Shown here piece after piece: positions 33,504 to 45,268 of a stretch of DNA of 64,000 nucleotides. The notes under the pieces were generated by a model that ran no database searches, had not been told where the DNA came from, and worked only from the letters and a program-made list of their open reading frames with translations. The position numbers and the translations under genes were made by a program. Each line of letters starts with the position of its first letter. Position 1 is the first letter of the stretch. The DNA comes from Toxonevra muliebris (Eukaryota > Arthropoda > Insecta > Diptera > Pallopteridae), in assembly GCA_963691655.1 (NCBI GenBank), contig OY829327.1:87246019-87310018 (forward strand), read 5' to 3'.

Positions 33504-35822
33504 TTCGAAAAAAGTAGTTTCGAGAAAAGCACGTTTCAAGGTTTCAGTCCGTTAAGTTTTCAGTCTGCTATCCACTATCACTAAAATGGCTGTAACTCAG
33601 GCAATTTTTTGAAATTTTGACTTGAAATTTTGTAAACATATTTTTGAATATATTAACTTTAATTTAAGATTACTATGACCCGTCACAGTGGCCTTCCCCC
33701 TTAAAGTCATATGCATTAACGATATAATTAAATTAAGAACAAATATGGGAGTCAGAGCATGAGATAGGCCTCTCTAATTTGTTTACAAAAATGCTTCAAC
33801 AAAACTCGAAATTATGTACAAACTGTAAAGGAATATATTGAGATAGAGTTAAGAGAATGAGGAAGCAATGCTTTCTCTTTGTTTCTAATATCAAGTAGCA
33901 AGCTACTTAGCAAAATTGACATAAGCAAAAGTAGAAGTGGGAAACGCGAGAAATGCACATTGGATTTTCTCGTCAAAAATCAATTTACTCTCATCTTATT
34001 CATTTTTTTCTGTGTGTTTTAATCTCCTTTGCTTTTACTTCGCTTGCGAAATAGTTTAAAAAAAAAAATAACTCAATATTTCATTTTGTAATTTTGTAAT
34101 TTTTCATTTTATTCTCTTCATTTCTCATGCTCAGCGGTGACTATGAACACTTTGTCATTTGAAGCCGTCATCATTATATTCGCATTTAATTCGCTTAACA
34201 AATCTTATACACGGGTATATATCCATATGTATCTAAGAACGATAACGAAATGGCGATATAACAGATTATTTTCTTAGTTAACATTTTATTGCTAAGAGAA
34301 ACTGAAAAAAATATCTATTTTTCAACTTATACTATTCATTACAACAACAGCAACAACGAATATGTTGAGCTCGTAGTACGAGTACATTTGCCATTTGCTG
34401 ATAGAGTCGATTCCTATGCGGACATATTCTATAATTTATTACTTGCTACTCGAACGGACAGATAAACTTTTACACTGGCTTGGCAACAATTTTGGCGAGC
34501 GCGCCTTCAACGCTTAAACTATACATAAACAGAAATATGTGTGTGTATATAATCGAAGTAAGAATATCTCATTTTGCCATAGTGGCATCGTCAATTTCTG
34601 CTAATAAACTTAAGAAGGATTAATTTTGTGATTTATTATACGATCGCCACGCAGGCACCTTTCTTGCTTCCTTGCTTTTCTTCCAAGCTAAACTTAATTT
34701 TGGAGTAAGAGCATTATTTCGATGAATCTTATTTTTACCTTTTTTGCTACTGCTTTTTTGTTTTTTTTTTGGATAGCTAGAAGAATGTCAGGAAGATGGA
34801 AAATGCTGGATGGACAGTAGCTAAAAACATTCAAGGTAATTTTTGTTTTCTTTGCTATGCTTGGCTTTGCTTTGTTAGGAATAGAAAATTGCAAAAGTTG
34901 TTGATAAGTGAGAGAGCCATAGTGTGATTATTCATTTCGTTACGCTTAGTTATTTTGCTGCTGCTTCTCCTGTTCCCATTTGGCAACAATACGATTACAT
35001 GTGAATTTAGAAATATACAATAACAGAGAGAGAGAGAATAAGAAAGAAAAGAGTGAGAGTGGTAACTTGTATAAATAAATAATTTTGTTTTTATATGCAA
35101 TATTCTGAGAAAAAGCAGCTATGTTTTCTATACGAAAATACTAGCATATTAATTCAGTTTTACAGTTTTAACTTAATTGCTTTAGTATTTGAATAATGGA
35201 AATATTCCATTTTTTTGTTAACTTTATACTTTGTAAAACCTTCTACAAAAATTAAATATTTATTAATTTGTTGGTTTTTGTTTACACTAATGTCTGTATT
35301 TATTTACGGCCATCTCTATATTTTGTAGTTTTTGCTGATATTTGATATGAGCACTTAAAATAAATAAACGAGATTTAAAAACATTCAAAGCAGTACATAA
35401 ATTTCGAGGAGCATAAATAAATATAAAATATATTCCTTTTTATTTGCGTACAAGTTTAGTTGTTAAAGGTAAAAACATTAACAAACATATGTAAAGTAGC
35501 ATAACTGCTGTAGTTATTTTTAGCAAGTGTGCCAGCATGAGGTTGGAACAGTGAACAAATAAAAAATGAAGTAAACGATATAACAAACAAAATAAGTACG
35601 GTCTGGTCGATAGAGAAAATTGAGTATTTGAGAAAGGATTTTTGCAATGCCTAATGCTGCCGCCGAAGTTAACCACACGACTGCTCAACTACAACTCAGA
35701 CATTATATTGTCATCGATATACTAAAAGATCCCAGTTTATTCGAACATGAAGTATTTAAAATGAAAAATGTATTTTTGAAACTCTTCTTGAAACTCTGAC
35801 CATGCTGGGCTACATCTCCAAA
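33504..35822. other. Non-coding stretch
   Basis: No gene supported. It contains a GA run near 35023-35036 and several T tracts. Confidence 0.5.
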
Positions 35823-37885
35823 TCTTTATATATAAAATCGTAGAGTTTTGTGTATATGTAAACGTGTAACTTCTGAACGATTTGGCCGATTGAAGTCATA
35901 TTTCCAGAATACATTTTCTTGGGTGGGAGGATGAAACATAACTATTCATAATGGCTTTTAGGAAAGTGGGCGTGGCACCTCCCATAAAATCCTAATAGTT
36001 TTTTGGGTATATCTCAAGAACCATTTATAGCACAGTACAGAAATTTGGTACAACAATGGGAATTAACAATGCCATACTACAACAAAAATATAGTAGGGAT
36101 TGACAAAGGGGGTGTGGCACCTTCCATATAACCTGAATTTCCATTATGAGATATCTTAGGAGGCATATATGGTACGGTACTAAAATTTAAATTCTTTCAG
36201 TTTGTTGGATTAGTGGGTGTGGTACCATGCTTCACTTTTATTTTCTACTTTTACTTCTACTACTAATTCTATTACTATTTCTACTACTATTTCTACTACT
36301 ATTTTCGACTACTTTTAAACTTTTTTTCTGCAAATTTTTCTTATTTTCTACTACTTTTTCAACCAATATTTTCTACTACTATTTTAGTACTTTTTTTCTA
36401 CTACATTTTTAATTAATTTTTTCTTATTTTCTACTACTACTTTCTACTATTTTTTACTAATCTTTTACAATATTTTCTACTTCTATTTTTTACTATTATT
36501 TCTACCACTCTTTCTACTCCATTTTCACTAGTTTTGTACTACTATGTTAAACTATTTTTGTACTACTTTCTCTGCTACCATTTTACTACTTCTTTACAGC
36601 AATTTGTATTAATATTTTCTATCCTTTTTCTTACTAACTTTTCTACTACTATTTTCTTCTAATTTTTTGCTGCTAATTTCTACTACTATTTCCATTTCAC
36701 TTTGGGTGTGGTACCATGCTTCACTTTTATTTTCTACTACTACTTCTACGACTAATTCTACTACTATTTCTACTACTATTTCCTACTACTTTTAAAATTG
36801 TTTTTTTTTTTGCAAATTTTTCTTATTTTCTACTACTTTTTCAACCAATATTTTCTACTACTATTTTAGTGCTTTTTTTCTATTACTTTTTTAATACATT
36901 TTTTCTTATTTTCTAGTACTACTTTCTACTATTTTTCACTACTATTTTTTACTAATCTTTTAAAATATTTTCTACTTTTATTTTTTACTATTATTTCTAC
37001 CACTCTTTCTACTCTATTTTCACTAGTTTTGTACTACTATGTTAAACTATTTTTGTACTACTTTTTCTGCTACCTTTTTACTACTTATTTACAACAATTT
37101 GTAATAATATTTTCTATCTTTTTTCTTACTACCTTTTCTACTACTATTTCTATTACTATTTTAATTTTTTTTTCAAAATTTTTTTCTTATTTTCGACTAA
37201 TTTTTTATTACTTTATCCACTAATACTTTTTACCACTTTTTCACCACATTTTTCAAGAATTTATTGTTATGTTCTACTACTTTTTATACCACTTTTTCTA
37301 CTACTTTTCCTGTTGCTTTTTTTATTACCTTTTCTATCACTTTTTAACAACAAATTGTAATACTAATTTCTATTCCTTTCACTACTACGTTTTCCACTAC
37401 TATTTCTACTGCTATTTTCTACTACTTTTTTACTTTTTTTTCATTACTATTTTCTATTACTTTGCCCATTCCTTTTTTTTACTATTATTTCTACTAATTT
37501 ATGAAATATCTCAAGAACCTGCCTAGCTATGTCAAAAGCCGATAGATGGAACTGTAACAAATTCTATAATAAATTCTATTTTTATAATAAATAGCAAATG
37601 GGTCCATATTTTTAAATAGTTTTCGGGATTAGATATATCTTCCAGAACGGTCTTTGATATTCTTTTGCAAATTAAATAGTTTTAAAAATGCCAATTTTGA
37701 TGGCTCATTTAGAATTTTCTGAAGTCTAAAGTCTAGAATTTTTGCCAAATTCAATGTACGCCCTTTAAGCTTTAATTGTCATTACCAATGTTTAGTTTTA
37801 AACACCAAGAAACTTTATTCAAATAAACTTAAATTTTTCCCGCTTCTTCGTAGAAAGGGCAGAACAACGCGTGTCGGGTCGCTAG
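35823..37885 (+). mobile_element. Helitron-like (DINE/helentron-type) non-autonomous element
   Basis: The start TCTTTATATATAAAATCG follows an A, and the end CGGGTCGCTAG precedes a T. That fits the 5' TC, 3' CTRR and A/T insertion rule of Helitrons. There are no inverted ends, no target duplication and no Rep/helicase gene. A GCG/CGC mini-hairpin lies just before the CTAG. The centre is an expanded TTCTAC-rich tandem array, common in short Helitron derivatives. The 5' flank of the array (YTTCTGAACGATTTGGCCG) looks like a repeat family, but I see no second copy here. Confidence 0.55.
36221..37526 (+). repeat. TTCTAC-rich array with a 489-bp tandem duplication
   Basis: GGTACCATGCTTCACTTTTA occurs at 36221 and again at 36710. 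The roughly 489 bp after each copy match closely (both read on through CTACTACTTTTTCAACCAAT and CACTAGTTTTGTACTACTAT). The whole block is built of CTACTA/TTTTCTAC motifs. The frames through it give Phe/Leu/Tyr-rich low-complexity peptides, not genes. Confidence 0.88.
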
Positions 37886-38263
37886 TACTATATAAATTCC
37901 ACGTGAATCCAATACACTCTCATTTACTTCTCCAGCTCCCTTGCATGGCACTCAAGAAGTCTCCCGCCTTTCGTTAGAGATTAGATGGTCTAAAACCTCT
38001 TGTTTTTGGATAATTTTCAGTTGATTTTGTTCTTAGAGTTGACTGTTAATTTAGTTCAAACGTTTTTTTTTTAATATTTATGTGTATTTATGCATGTTAG
38101 ATGCAGCAAAGTGCAAATAAAAGAGAGCACATTGAAATAATCTCAAATAATTCGATAGAACGCGATGGAAATACGCCAATCGTAAATACTTCGTTATATA
38201 AATGCAGAGAGAGAGAGGGAAAGAAAGTTATTATCATTCGCACTTCATCATGATTATCTTACA
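37886..38263. other. Non-coding spacer
   Basis: Nothing recognised apart from a short GA run near 38205-38216. Confidence 0.4.
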
Positions 38264-38880
38264 TATAGGGTAACGGCACTAGTAATCGTCCAATTAACTT
38301 GTTTCCCAACTTTGTAACAACATAAGTTCTAAACCATTTAAAATATTTAAGTACAATAAGATCATAAACAATCTTAAACTTAATCTTAATTGATTAAGTA
38401 AACAAAATTTAAAACTTATTGCATATTTAGTTATGTTTTTGGTATTTTTCTTGAAGCAGTGGTGTTTTTCTAGTTATCGGCCACTTCTTCTTAGTGATCG
38501 GCCACAAAAACTCTAGTTACCGGTCATTATCAAAATAAATAATAATTATTATGAGTTTAATTAATATGTAGAAAAAAATAAAAAAGATTTATTTTTATAA
38601 TAGAAATGAGGAAATTTAAAACAATTCATTTGAAATAAAAAGAAAACATAATACATATTAACATATACATAATATGTATGTAGTCAATAGGGAATCAATA
38701 AAGTTTTTGCTTACAAAAAATGGTGGATGAAATTTTTTTGGTATATTTAGATATATGTGCCTTCATTTTAAAACTTAATTTCGTAACACTTCTGCCCATT
38801 GCTTTGGTTGCAAAATACATATATAAAAAATAGTTTTCCATAAATCATTTTTTGCAAGCAAACGCCTATTTGTTTTTGCT

Positions 38881-39039
38881 CTATTGATTGATCTTGAATT
38901 GTTGATCTCTGAATTTAGTATATTGTCGCAGTTTTCCTAATGTGTTATTTTGAATATCACGAAGAGCGAGAGACATTTTTTCCTTGTCAGGAACCTTTTT
39001 GGACCTCCCGCTAGTTGCTGCATTAGCTTTTTCAGCCAT
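38881..39039 (-). CDS. Small protein in element V, possible transposase N-terminus remnant
   Basis: 52 residues starting MAEKANAATSGRSKKVPDKE and containing LALRDIQNNTLGKLRQYTKF. This weakly recalls a pipsqueak-type HTH as in pogo-like transposases. It stops before a second helix would be complete. No neighbouring frame continues it. Function not established. Confidence 0.35.
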   Translation of the reverse strand: MAEKANAATSGRSKKVPDKEKMSLALRDIQNNTLGKLRQYTKFRDQQFKINQ

Positions 39040-39381
39040 TTTATATTGTAAAATTCCAAAAATATTAAAACTTTTTGTGGTAGTATATTAACTTAATATT
39101 TCAATAACCGGCCGGGTATGGCAAGAATAATTTTATCCGGCCGATGACTAAAATTTATCACAATTTTTTTTATTTTTTGGTCGGCGACATGTGTCTGCAC
39201 CTAACTGCGCTTTTCATATACCCAGAAAAATGTTACCATTATTCTTATTTTTAGTAAAAATAAATAAAATTAAATTAAGGAAATGTTTGGCTTTAATGTG
39301 CGGCCACCCTGTTAAAACTTCAGGATTAATTATTTATAATATTTTTCATTACGGAAGATGTTATTTGAGGTCTTAATTATA

Positions 39382-40651
39382 AGGAGTGAGATTGAAAAAA
39401 TCTTAACACACGTTTTACCTAATAATTTTTGTTGTTTGTAAAATTTAAAAATTTCTTTGATCTAGTTATCTTTGAAAAATATGTCAGTTGTTATTTTTAA
39501 TGACAAACATATTGATTCATTGTGAATTTGATCAAAATGAGTGAAGAAAAAGAAGTACGTCTTAAAATTATTAAAAATTTTCAAAAAAATCCAAATTGGT
39601 CCTACAAAAAATTGGCCAAAGAATTGAAGGTCTGCCGTCAAACTGTTTTCAATGTTAGTAAACAGTTTCAGGAGAATTTGACCATCGGTAGGAAACCTGG
39701 TTCGGGAAGAAAACAAGGACCACATATGATATTCGGAAAACGAAGAAAATAGAAAGCATATTAAAAAGATCTGCAAACACATCTGGTAGAAAAGCTGCCC
39801 GGTTAGCCCAGTGCTCTGACTATTTGGTGCGAAAAGTTAAAGCCAATGCAGGTTTTGAAAACATTCAAAGTCCAAAAAGTTCCAGACAGGAATGCTGCTA
39901 AAAATTTAGACGCCAAAAGTAGGGCTCGGAAACTAAAATCGAATTTCATACAAAAATATTCATGTTCATATTCAATACGACGAAACGTATGTACTGGCAG
40001 ATTTTACGCAGCTTCCGGGTCAAAATTTTTATGTTCCTGTGCTCGAGGAAAGGTCCAAGAACAATTTAGAACCCAAAAGCAGACAAAATTTCCTAAAGTA
40101 GGGCTTGTATGGCAAGCTATATGCAGTTGCGGCAAAAGAAGCAAGTCATTTGTTACAGTGGGCTCTATAAATACCGAAATGTACATCAAAGAATGTTTGA
40201 AAAAAAAAACTTCTTCCTTTCATAAGAGAGCATAATGTGTCCACATATTTTTGGCCCGATTTGGCATCATGTCACTACGGCAAGAAAGCTCTGGAGTGGT
40301 ACCAAAGTAATAACATAGTTTTTGTACCAATAGAGGCCAATCCTCCAAATTGTCCGGAGCTAAGACCAGTGAAGAGATATTGGGCTCTTGTGAAAAGAAA
40401 CTTAAAGAGCACAAAAAAGGTGTCCCAAAATATCGAAGATTTTAAAAGGAGATGGGCAAACTGTTCCAAAAAGGTGTCTGAAACAACAACTATCGAATCT
40501 CTAATGGAAGGGTTACCAGAAAAGGCCCACGAGTTCATAAATAGTGGTTAGAACTATAAAAGTTATATTTTTCTGTAATTTGTAAAATATTATCAATCGT
40601 TTAAAAATTATTGAATTTTATATATGTTAAGATTTTTTCGATCCTACTCCT
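39382..40651 (+). mobile_element. ITm-type DD37E transposon inserted in V
   Basis: 1,270 bp. The ends are AGGAGTGAGATTGAAAAAAT and (reverse complement) AGGAGTAGGATCGAAAAAAT, flanked by TA at 39380-39381 and 40652-40653. Transposase fragments are on the plus strand. An orphan end of the same family lies at 10469. Confidence 0.92.
39537..40551 (+). pseudogene. DD37E transposase, frameshifted, catalytic Glu replaced
   Basis: MSEEKEVRLKIIKNFQKNPN starts an HTH domain (SYKKLAKELKVCRQTVFNVS), open to 39752. The first catalytic Asp is readable as YDETYVLADF in a frame other than the open one at 39846-40235. The last frame (40237-40551) has YFWPDLASCHY with the second Asp and PNCPELRPVKRYWALVK. The position 38 residues after that Asp, where related elements have Glu (RPIE), is Lys. 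Spacing identifies the DD37E group of the IS630-Tc1-mariner superfamily, first known from mosquitoes. Several frameshifts plus the Glu to Lys change make it inactive. Confidence 0.85.
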
Positions 40652-40973
40652 TAGTATTAAATATATTCAGTGTACAATTGCATTTAAATTCAATTCAAAC
40701 TTACTTATTCTCCACAACGCCGAGTTACGAAAAAAATATGAAAAACTCATAAATTCAATTACCCTTTTAAATGTTCGAACTAAAGCATGTCTACTGCTTT
40801 TATTTTTGCATGAATTTTTAAATCTTAGACGCATGTGTGTTGGCGACATGTGTCTCCATCTAACTGTGTTTTCATATCTATAAAAATATCACGGGTTTTC
40901 TTATTTTTGGTTAAAATAGATAAAGGTGGCCGATCACTAGAGACTGGCCGATCACTAATGCCGTTACCCTATA

Positions 40974-41539
40974 CGTATAACGGAATTGATTTCCCACAAT
41001 CACCGCTCGCGCATAATCCCACTTATTACTAATATTAATATCTCCCGAGCAATGTAATTTAATAAAAAGAAAACATAATTTATTTAATTTGCAGGCGGCA
41101 GCAAGAGTGAAATAAATTGCGTCTAGACACAAACACGCAACAGTTGGATATCAAATCGATACTCATGTTAAATACAGAGACTAAAATAATAAATATTTAG
41201 AAAAATCCTTGCAATGGTTTAAATAAACTAATTTAAGAATATTTACGCAGAAATCTGGTTTCGCATAGAGAAAAATAATACCTTCTACTTGCAGAACTGA
41301 ACACGTATAAAAAAATAATCCACTTTAGTCTTAAAATGTTGATAAAAATGACTATAAATGGCAACATTTCGTCAGCTTCAAGTGAGTGACATTAATTTTT
41401 TCTCTTAGTTGTAGCTGAGCTCAGTCTGAGACTTAGTCACACTTGGCACACACACATAAAACCACATTGCCGATTCGCATTTAACAACTCCTCTCCCTCT
41501 CTCTCTCTTTTCTCCCCAACCCTCTTCCTTATCTTTATC
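40974..41539. other. Non-coding spacer
   Basis: No gene; a TC-rich run near 41492-41510 precedes the LINE. Confidence 0.4.
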
Positions 41540-42531
41540 AATGTCCTTCTGTCATTGACTAGAAATCCCATTCACTCCTTTGCAGATGACAGCACCATTT
41601 GTCATTCATACACCTGCTCAAAACGCCCTAACTCTTTGGAGATTGAGAGTAAACGGCATGCTATGAATGGCTCACTCAATAATGATCTCCAATCAATCTA
41701 CGAGTGGGGTCTCACGAACAGAGTTGAATTCAACGCGCGTAAGACCCAATGTTGTTTGTTATCCCACAAACGAGTGCCTTAACCCTCTGTTAACCCCCTG
41801 GTTATAGGTGGGGTGATTATTGCGGAGTCAGAAACTCTTGCTGTTCTGGGCATGTCCATCCAATGTGACGTTCGTTGGAATAATCATATTTTTGATGTGT
41901 CGAAAGAAGCAGCCAAGTGCCTCGGCTTTCTAAAGCGGTGTAAGAAATACTTCACTCCGTCTGATCTCCGCATGATCTATACCACCTATATCCGCCCCAA
42001 AATGGAGTATAATTCGCACCTATGGGCAGGAGCTTCACGAACGCAACTAGAGTTCCTGGACCGTATTCAACATCGGGCGATAAAGCTAATAGGAGACAGT
42101 AGGGTTTCCAGCTCTATTGACTCCTTGGAACACCGTAGAAACGTGGCTTGTGTGACTCTGTTCTACCGGTATTTTCATGGTAAATGTTCCGCTGAGACAC
42201 GGAATTTGATTCCACCAGTTCATGTGTTCACCAAAACTACACGAACAGCAAGCGGCAGTCATGCATTCCACGTGGATATGATACCCCAACGCACCACGCA
42301 TTACAGAGATAGTTCCTTTCTCTGCCGTATCGCGCGTATATGGAGGAATAAGCTCCCTGAAACCGTTTTTCCTGACTTTTACGACCTTTCCAAATTTATA
42401 ACAAACGGCCACAACTTTTTCTCCCTCTTTCCTCCTACCACTAATCTATCTTCATTCCTCAATCAACGCAATGCTTTGCATTCATAGGGGTACCCCCTGA
42501 GTGTTGATTGCCTAAATAAAAAAAAAAATGC
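41540..42531 (+). pseudogene. LINE L4: RT from the FADD box to the 3' tail
   Basis: 5'-truncated. HSFADDSTICHS near the start is the reverse-transcriptase catalytic FADD box, followed by GLTNRVEFNARKTQCCLLSH and, in a second frame (41813-42487), LAVLGMSIQCDVRWNNHI, YIRPKMEYNSHLWAGAS, LDRIQHRAIKLIGDSRV, FYRYFHGKCSAE and RIARIWRNKLPETVFPDFYD. This is the thumb and C-terminal region typical of the jockey/CR1 group, without RNase H. A frame break at about 41780-41813 separates the parts. It ends with AATAAA and a short A tail near 42516-42529. Only the C-terminal half exists, so it cannot move on its own. Confidence 0.88.
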
Positions 42532-43217
42532 TATTTTGTTGAACAGTGAAGAAGCTTCACTATGTCATTGTATTTCTCCTCTTCTTTTTTTTTAGTGCAG
42601 TAACATGCATATTTATTTGTCTCTATGTTGATTTTTGTATCCTACAACATGACAGCACAACATTTTTCTGAGGCGCTTTTGGTTTTTTTATTGCTGTTTT
42701 TTGCATCGTCTTCTCGTTCTCTCTTTCTCGAGTCTATGCATAAAGCTATAAAATATGGCTTTTGTTGTTTTTGTCCTATTTTTATGTTAGGGAAAAGTTT
42801 TTTTTTTCTGTCGTTTGCTGGAATTTTTAATTTTCTTCTCTCAAAAAATTACTATTTTTTTTATTATTTATTTATATTCTTTAACTGTGAGTACTGGTAG
42901 TTTTCGTTTAATTTGTGTCACAAAATTTGAGTAATTTTTGGTTTTTCAACATGAATGATAAGATTTTGTATGGGTTATTACAAGCTAACATTTATTTATG
43001 TTTATGTTTTATGTGTTCACATTCTTCAAGCGCATTATACTGTGGAAATATTTTTGGGTTTTTTTTTTTTTTGTATTTAAATAATTTACATATACAGACT
43101 GTTATTAAAATTAGTTTTTATAAATATTTTTTTGCGAATTAAAAAAGTAGTTGCTTGACTCAAATAGAGTCGTTAAATTCAGAAAAAGTCGACACAAAAA
43201 TTTAAAAGAATTATAAG
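42532..43217. other. Non-coding stretch
   Basis: T-rich, with frames of Phe/Leu-rich low complexity; nothing recognised. Confidence 0.45.
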
Positions 43218-43505
43218 TAGTTTTTAGGAGACTATGAAAATTAAATCTAGAGGTTTTGATTCCAAATATCTTCACTGAATAGAGATATTGAAAGAAACTA
43301 CCACTACCGTTCTATATACTTATGTTGTTGTTTTTTTTCCATTGTAGTCTAGTCTGCATAACAGTTCGTTATTTGAAAGTCTAGTACATGAGAGAGTGTG
43401 TGTGTTTGTGAGAAAATTATTCTAGGTGTCAATTTTTCTGAACGGGCCCCATTCGATCAGTTCGTGCTAGTTTTTAGGAGACTATGAAAATTAAATCTAG
43501 AGGTT
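43218..43505 (+). repeat. Perfect 38-bp direct repeat, 250 bp apart
   Basis: The same 38 bases, beginning TAGTTTTTAGGAGACTATGA, occur at 43218-43255 and 43468-43505. The 212 bp between them show no coding potential or inverted ends. Confidence 0.92.
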
Positions 43506-43900
43506 AATTTATAAAGTCATGACTTAAGTTCATGTCAATTTCGTTATTTGAAGTTATATATAAACAGGTTAATGAACAAATGTAGTCATCACAACAACAA
43601 TGTGTATAGAGACGGGCAAATCAGACGGCCGTTTCGGAATCCGCCACAATTCCTCATCAGTGATCATCAAATCCGTAATTCTGGGCTATGATTTCAAATA
43701 TTAGTAGAGAATTCTAAGTTGTTTGCTATTTGTACAGAGAATCTAAGCAATATTAGTTGAATCAAAAATTTTAACAAATTACTAAATATTGTTTTGTGTA
43801 AGTTTTAGTTTATTTCAATTTACTAACACCAGCAACTCTCTTTTTTCACCTCTCTCTCTCTGTTCATTTTCGTGTTGAAGTATTTATATTTTTCTGTCTT
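43506..43900. other. Non-coding spacer
   Basis: AT-rich with a CT run near 43850-43861; nothing recognised. Confidence 0.4.
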
Positions 43901-43908
43901 GTGCTTAC

Positions 43909-45260
43909 CAGCGATGCCAACTTGCGGGGAATTCCCCGATTTGTGGGGAATTTCTCTTAGTATGGGGAATCGGTGAATGAGCTGTTTTTTGCGGGGAATT
44001 TGAAACCGTTCAGCTTTTAGTTAATAAGGTCTGTAGAATATGTAAATCGTTTAACTTTTGCAATACTTCATATTTTAGGTCTTATAACCTTCATCTCTTC
44101 TTAAGAAGGCCCTGAACTTTCTTGGTTTGGAGAAATCGATTTTTAAAAAGTGTGTAATTTGAAAGTATTATATTTCAAAAGTATTTTGTTAAACTTTCAA
44201 AGAGAAACTCAAAGTGCTTTTGTAGATATAGACCATTATAGCGGCGAGAGTCAGTGAGGCTAAAACAGTTGCGCAGCGCTGCGGCTTCCCTTTCTTCTCA
44301 AAACAAGGTTTTTGCCATTTGCATGTATGATCTAAAAGTTAAATATGTTTTTCTGCACAACAATGGCCCCAGGACATAATAGAAAAAAAGTTTGCTTAGT
44401 TTTTTATTCAATTTACAACTTTCGAAAAAGGTAAAATTTTTGAGAAAACTAATTTTGACTGTCAGTCATTTCGTGAATTATCGGTCAGACAAAATAGTAG
44501 TATGTCCTAAGACCATAGTCATAATTTTTCTAAGGGTTTTTTTTTTTAGACCTTCCAATGTGCCGCATTCGTACGATGATGATTGTGAAAACGTCCTCCA
44601 TTAAGCTACAAAAAAAATGTTGTATACAATTTTATAAAATTTTTCTTATATTTGAAGTTTCTAAATATACGTAGTAATGGGAGATTTCGTCCCCGTTTTG
44701 GAGAGCGGTAGAATTTATACATTTTGGTCAAACAGTTCCTCTTTTGAATCCAATTATCTCCCATTGCATTTGGAGATTTTTATCGAACACGTTTTTTATT
44801 TAATCTTTCGAAAATTGTGAAAAAAAAATTCAAAATGTGACCATTTTTTTTTTCAAAATCTAAATTAGTTTTGAATTTTTTTTTAAAAGGAAACATTTTT
44901 TGTTTTTATTTGTGTCAAAAGAAAGCCCATGTATTTTCCTTTGAGAACTTTGTGTGCGTATCTATCAAAATGAACGTCGAGTAACTCAGTATACCGGATT
45001 CATTTGATCTCAATGCATTTTAAGAGTGGGTTTCCCTTGAGGTAAAATCTCCCATATGCCAAAAGAATTCCGAAGTCAGAAAGTACCTTACTATTAATCT
45101 ACCAGTTCTGGACCGCATTGAAATGACATTAACCTTGATCAATTTTAAACGTGTCTCGCTATTATAATATAAAATTATACCGATGCGGGGAATTTGACTG
45201 AAAATCAGGGAATTTCTCGCGGGCTATCGGGGAGTCAGAAGAAATAAGTTGGCATCCCTG
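43909..45260 (+). mobile_element. Non-autonomous hAT-like element, family X copy 4 (longest)
   Basis: The ends are CAGCGATGCCAACTTGCGGG and (reverse complement) CAGGGATGCCAACTTATTTC, with a perfect 8-bp duplication GTGCTTAC at 43901-43908 and 45261-45268. At 1,352 bp it holds a segment of roughly 570 bp (about 44323-44895) lacking in X-1 and X-2. It may therefore be closest to the full family sequence, or carry an insert of its own. No transposase is recognisable. Confidence 0.9.
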
Positions 45261-45268
45261 GTGCTTAC

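Larger units (their letters stand above)
38266..40971 (-). mobile_element. TA-flanked element V with long inverted ends, split by a DD37E transposon
   Basis: The left end is TAGGGTAACGGCACTAGTAA and the right end in reverse complement TAGGGTAACGGCATTAGTGA, about 26 bp of inverted repeat beside TA. Variants of TAGTRATCGGCCAC recur inside both ends. Without the inserted transposon it is about 1.43 kb. The only frame that looks real is a 52-residue minus-strand peptide, so it is probably a deleted Tc1/mariner-superfamily (pogo-like?) element. Confidence 0.7.

Noticed and set aside
36227..37526. Several frames of 60-85 residues rich in Phe, Leu, Tyr.
   Set aside because: They are translations of the CTACTA/TTTTCTAC array and its 489-bp duplication.
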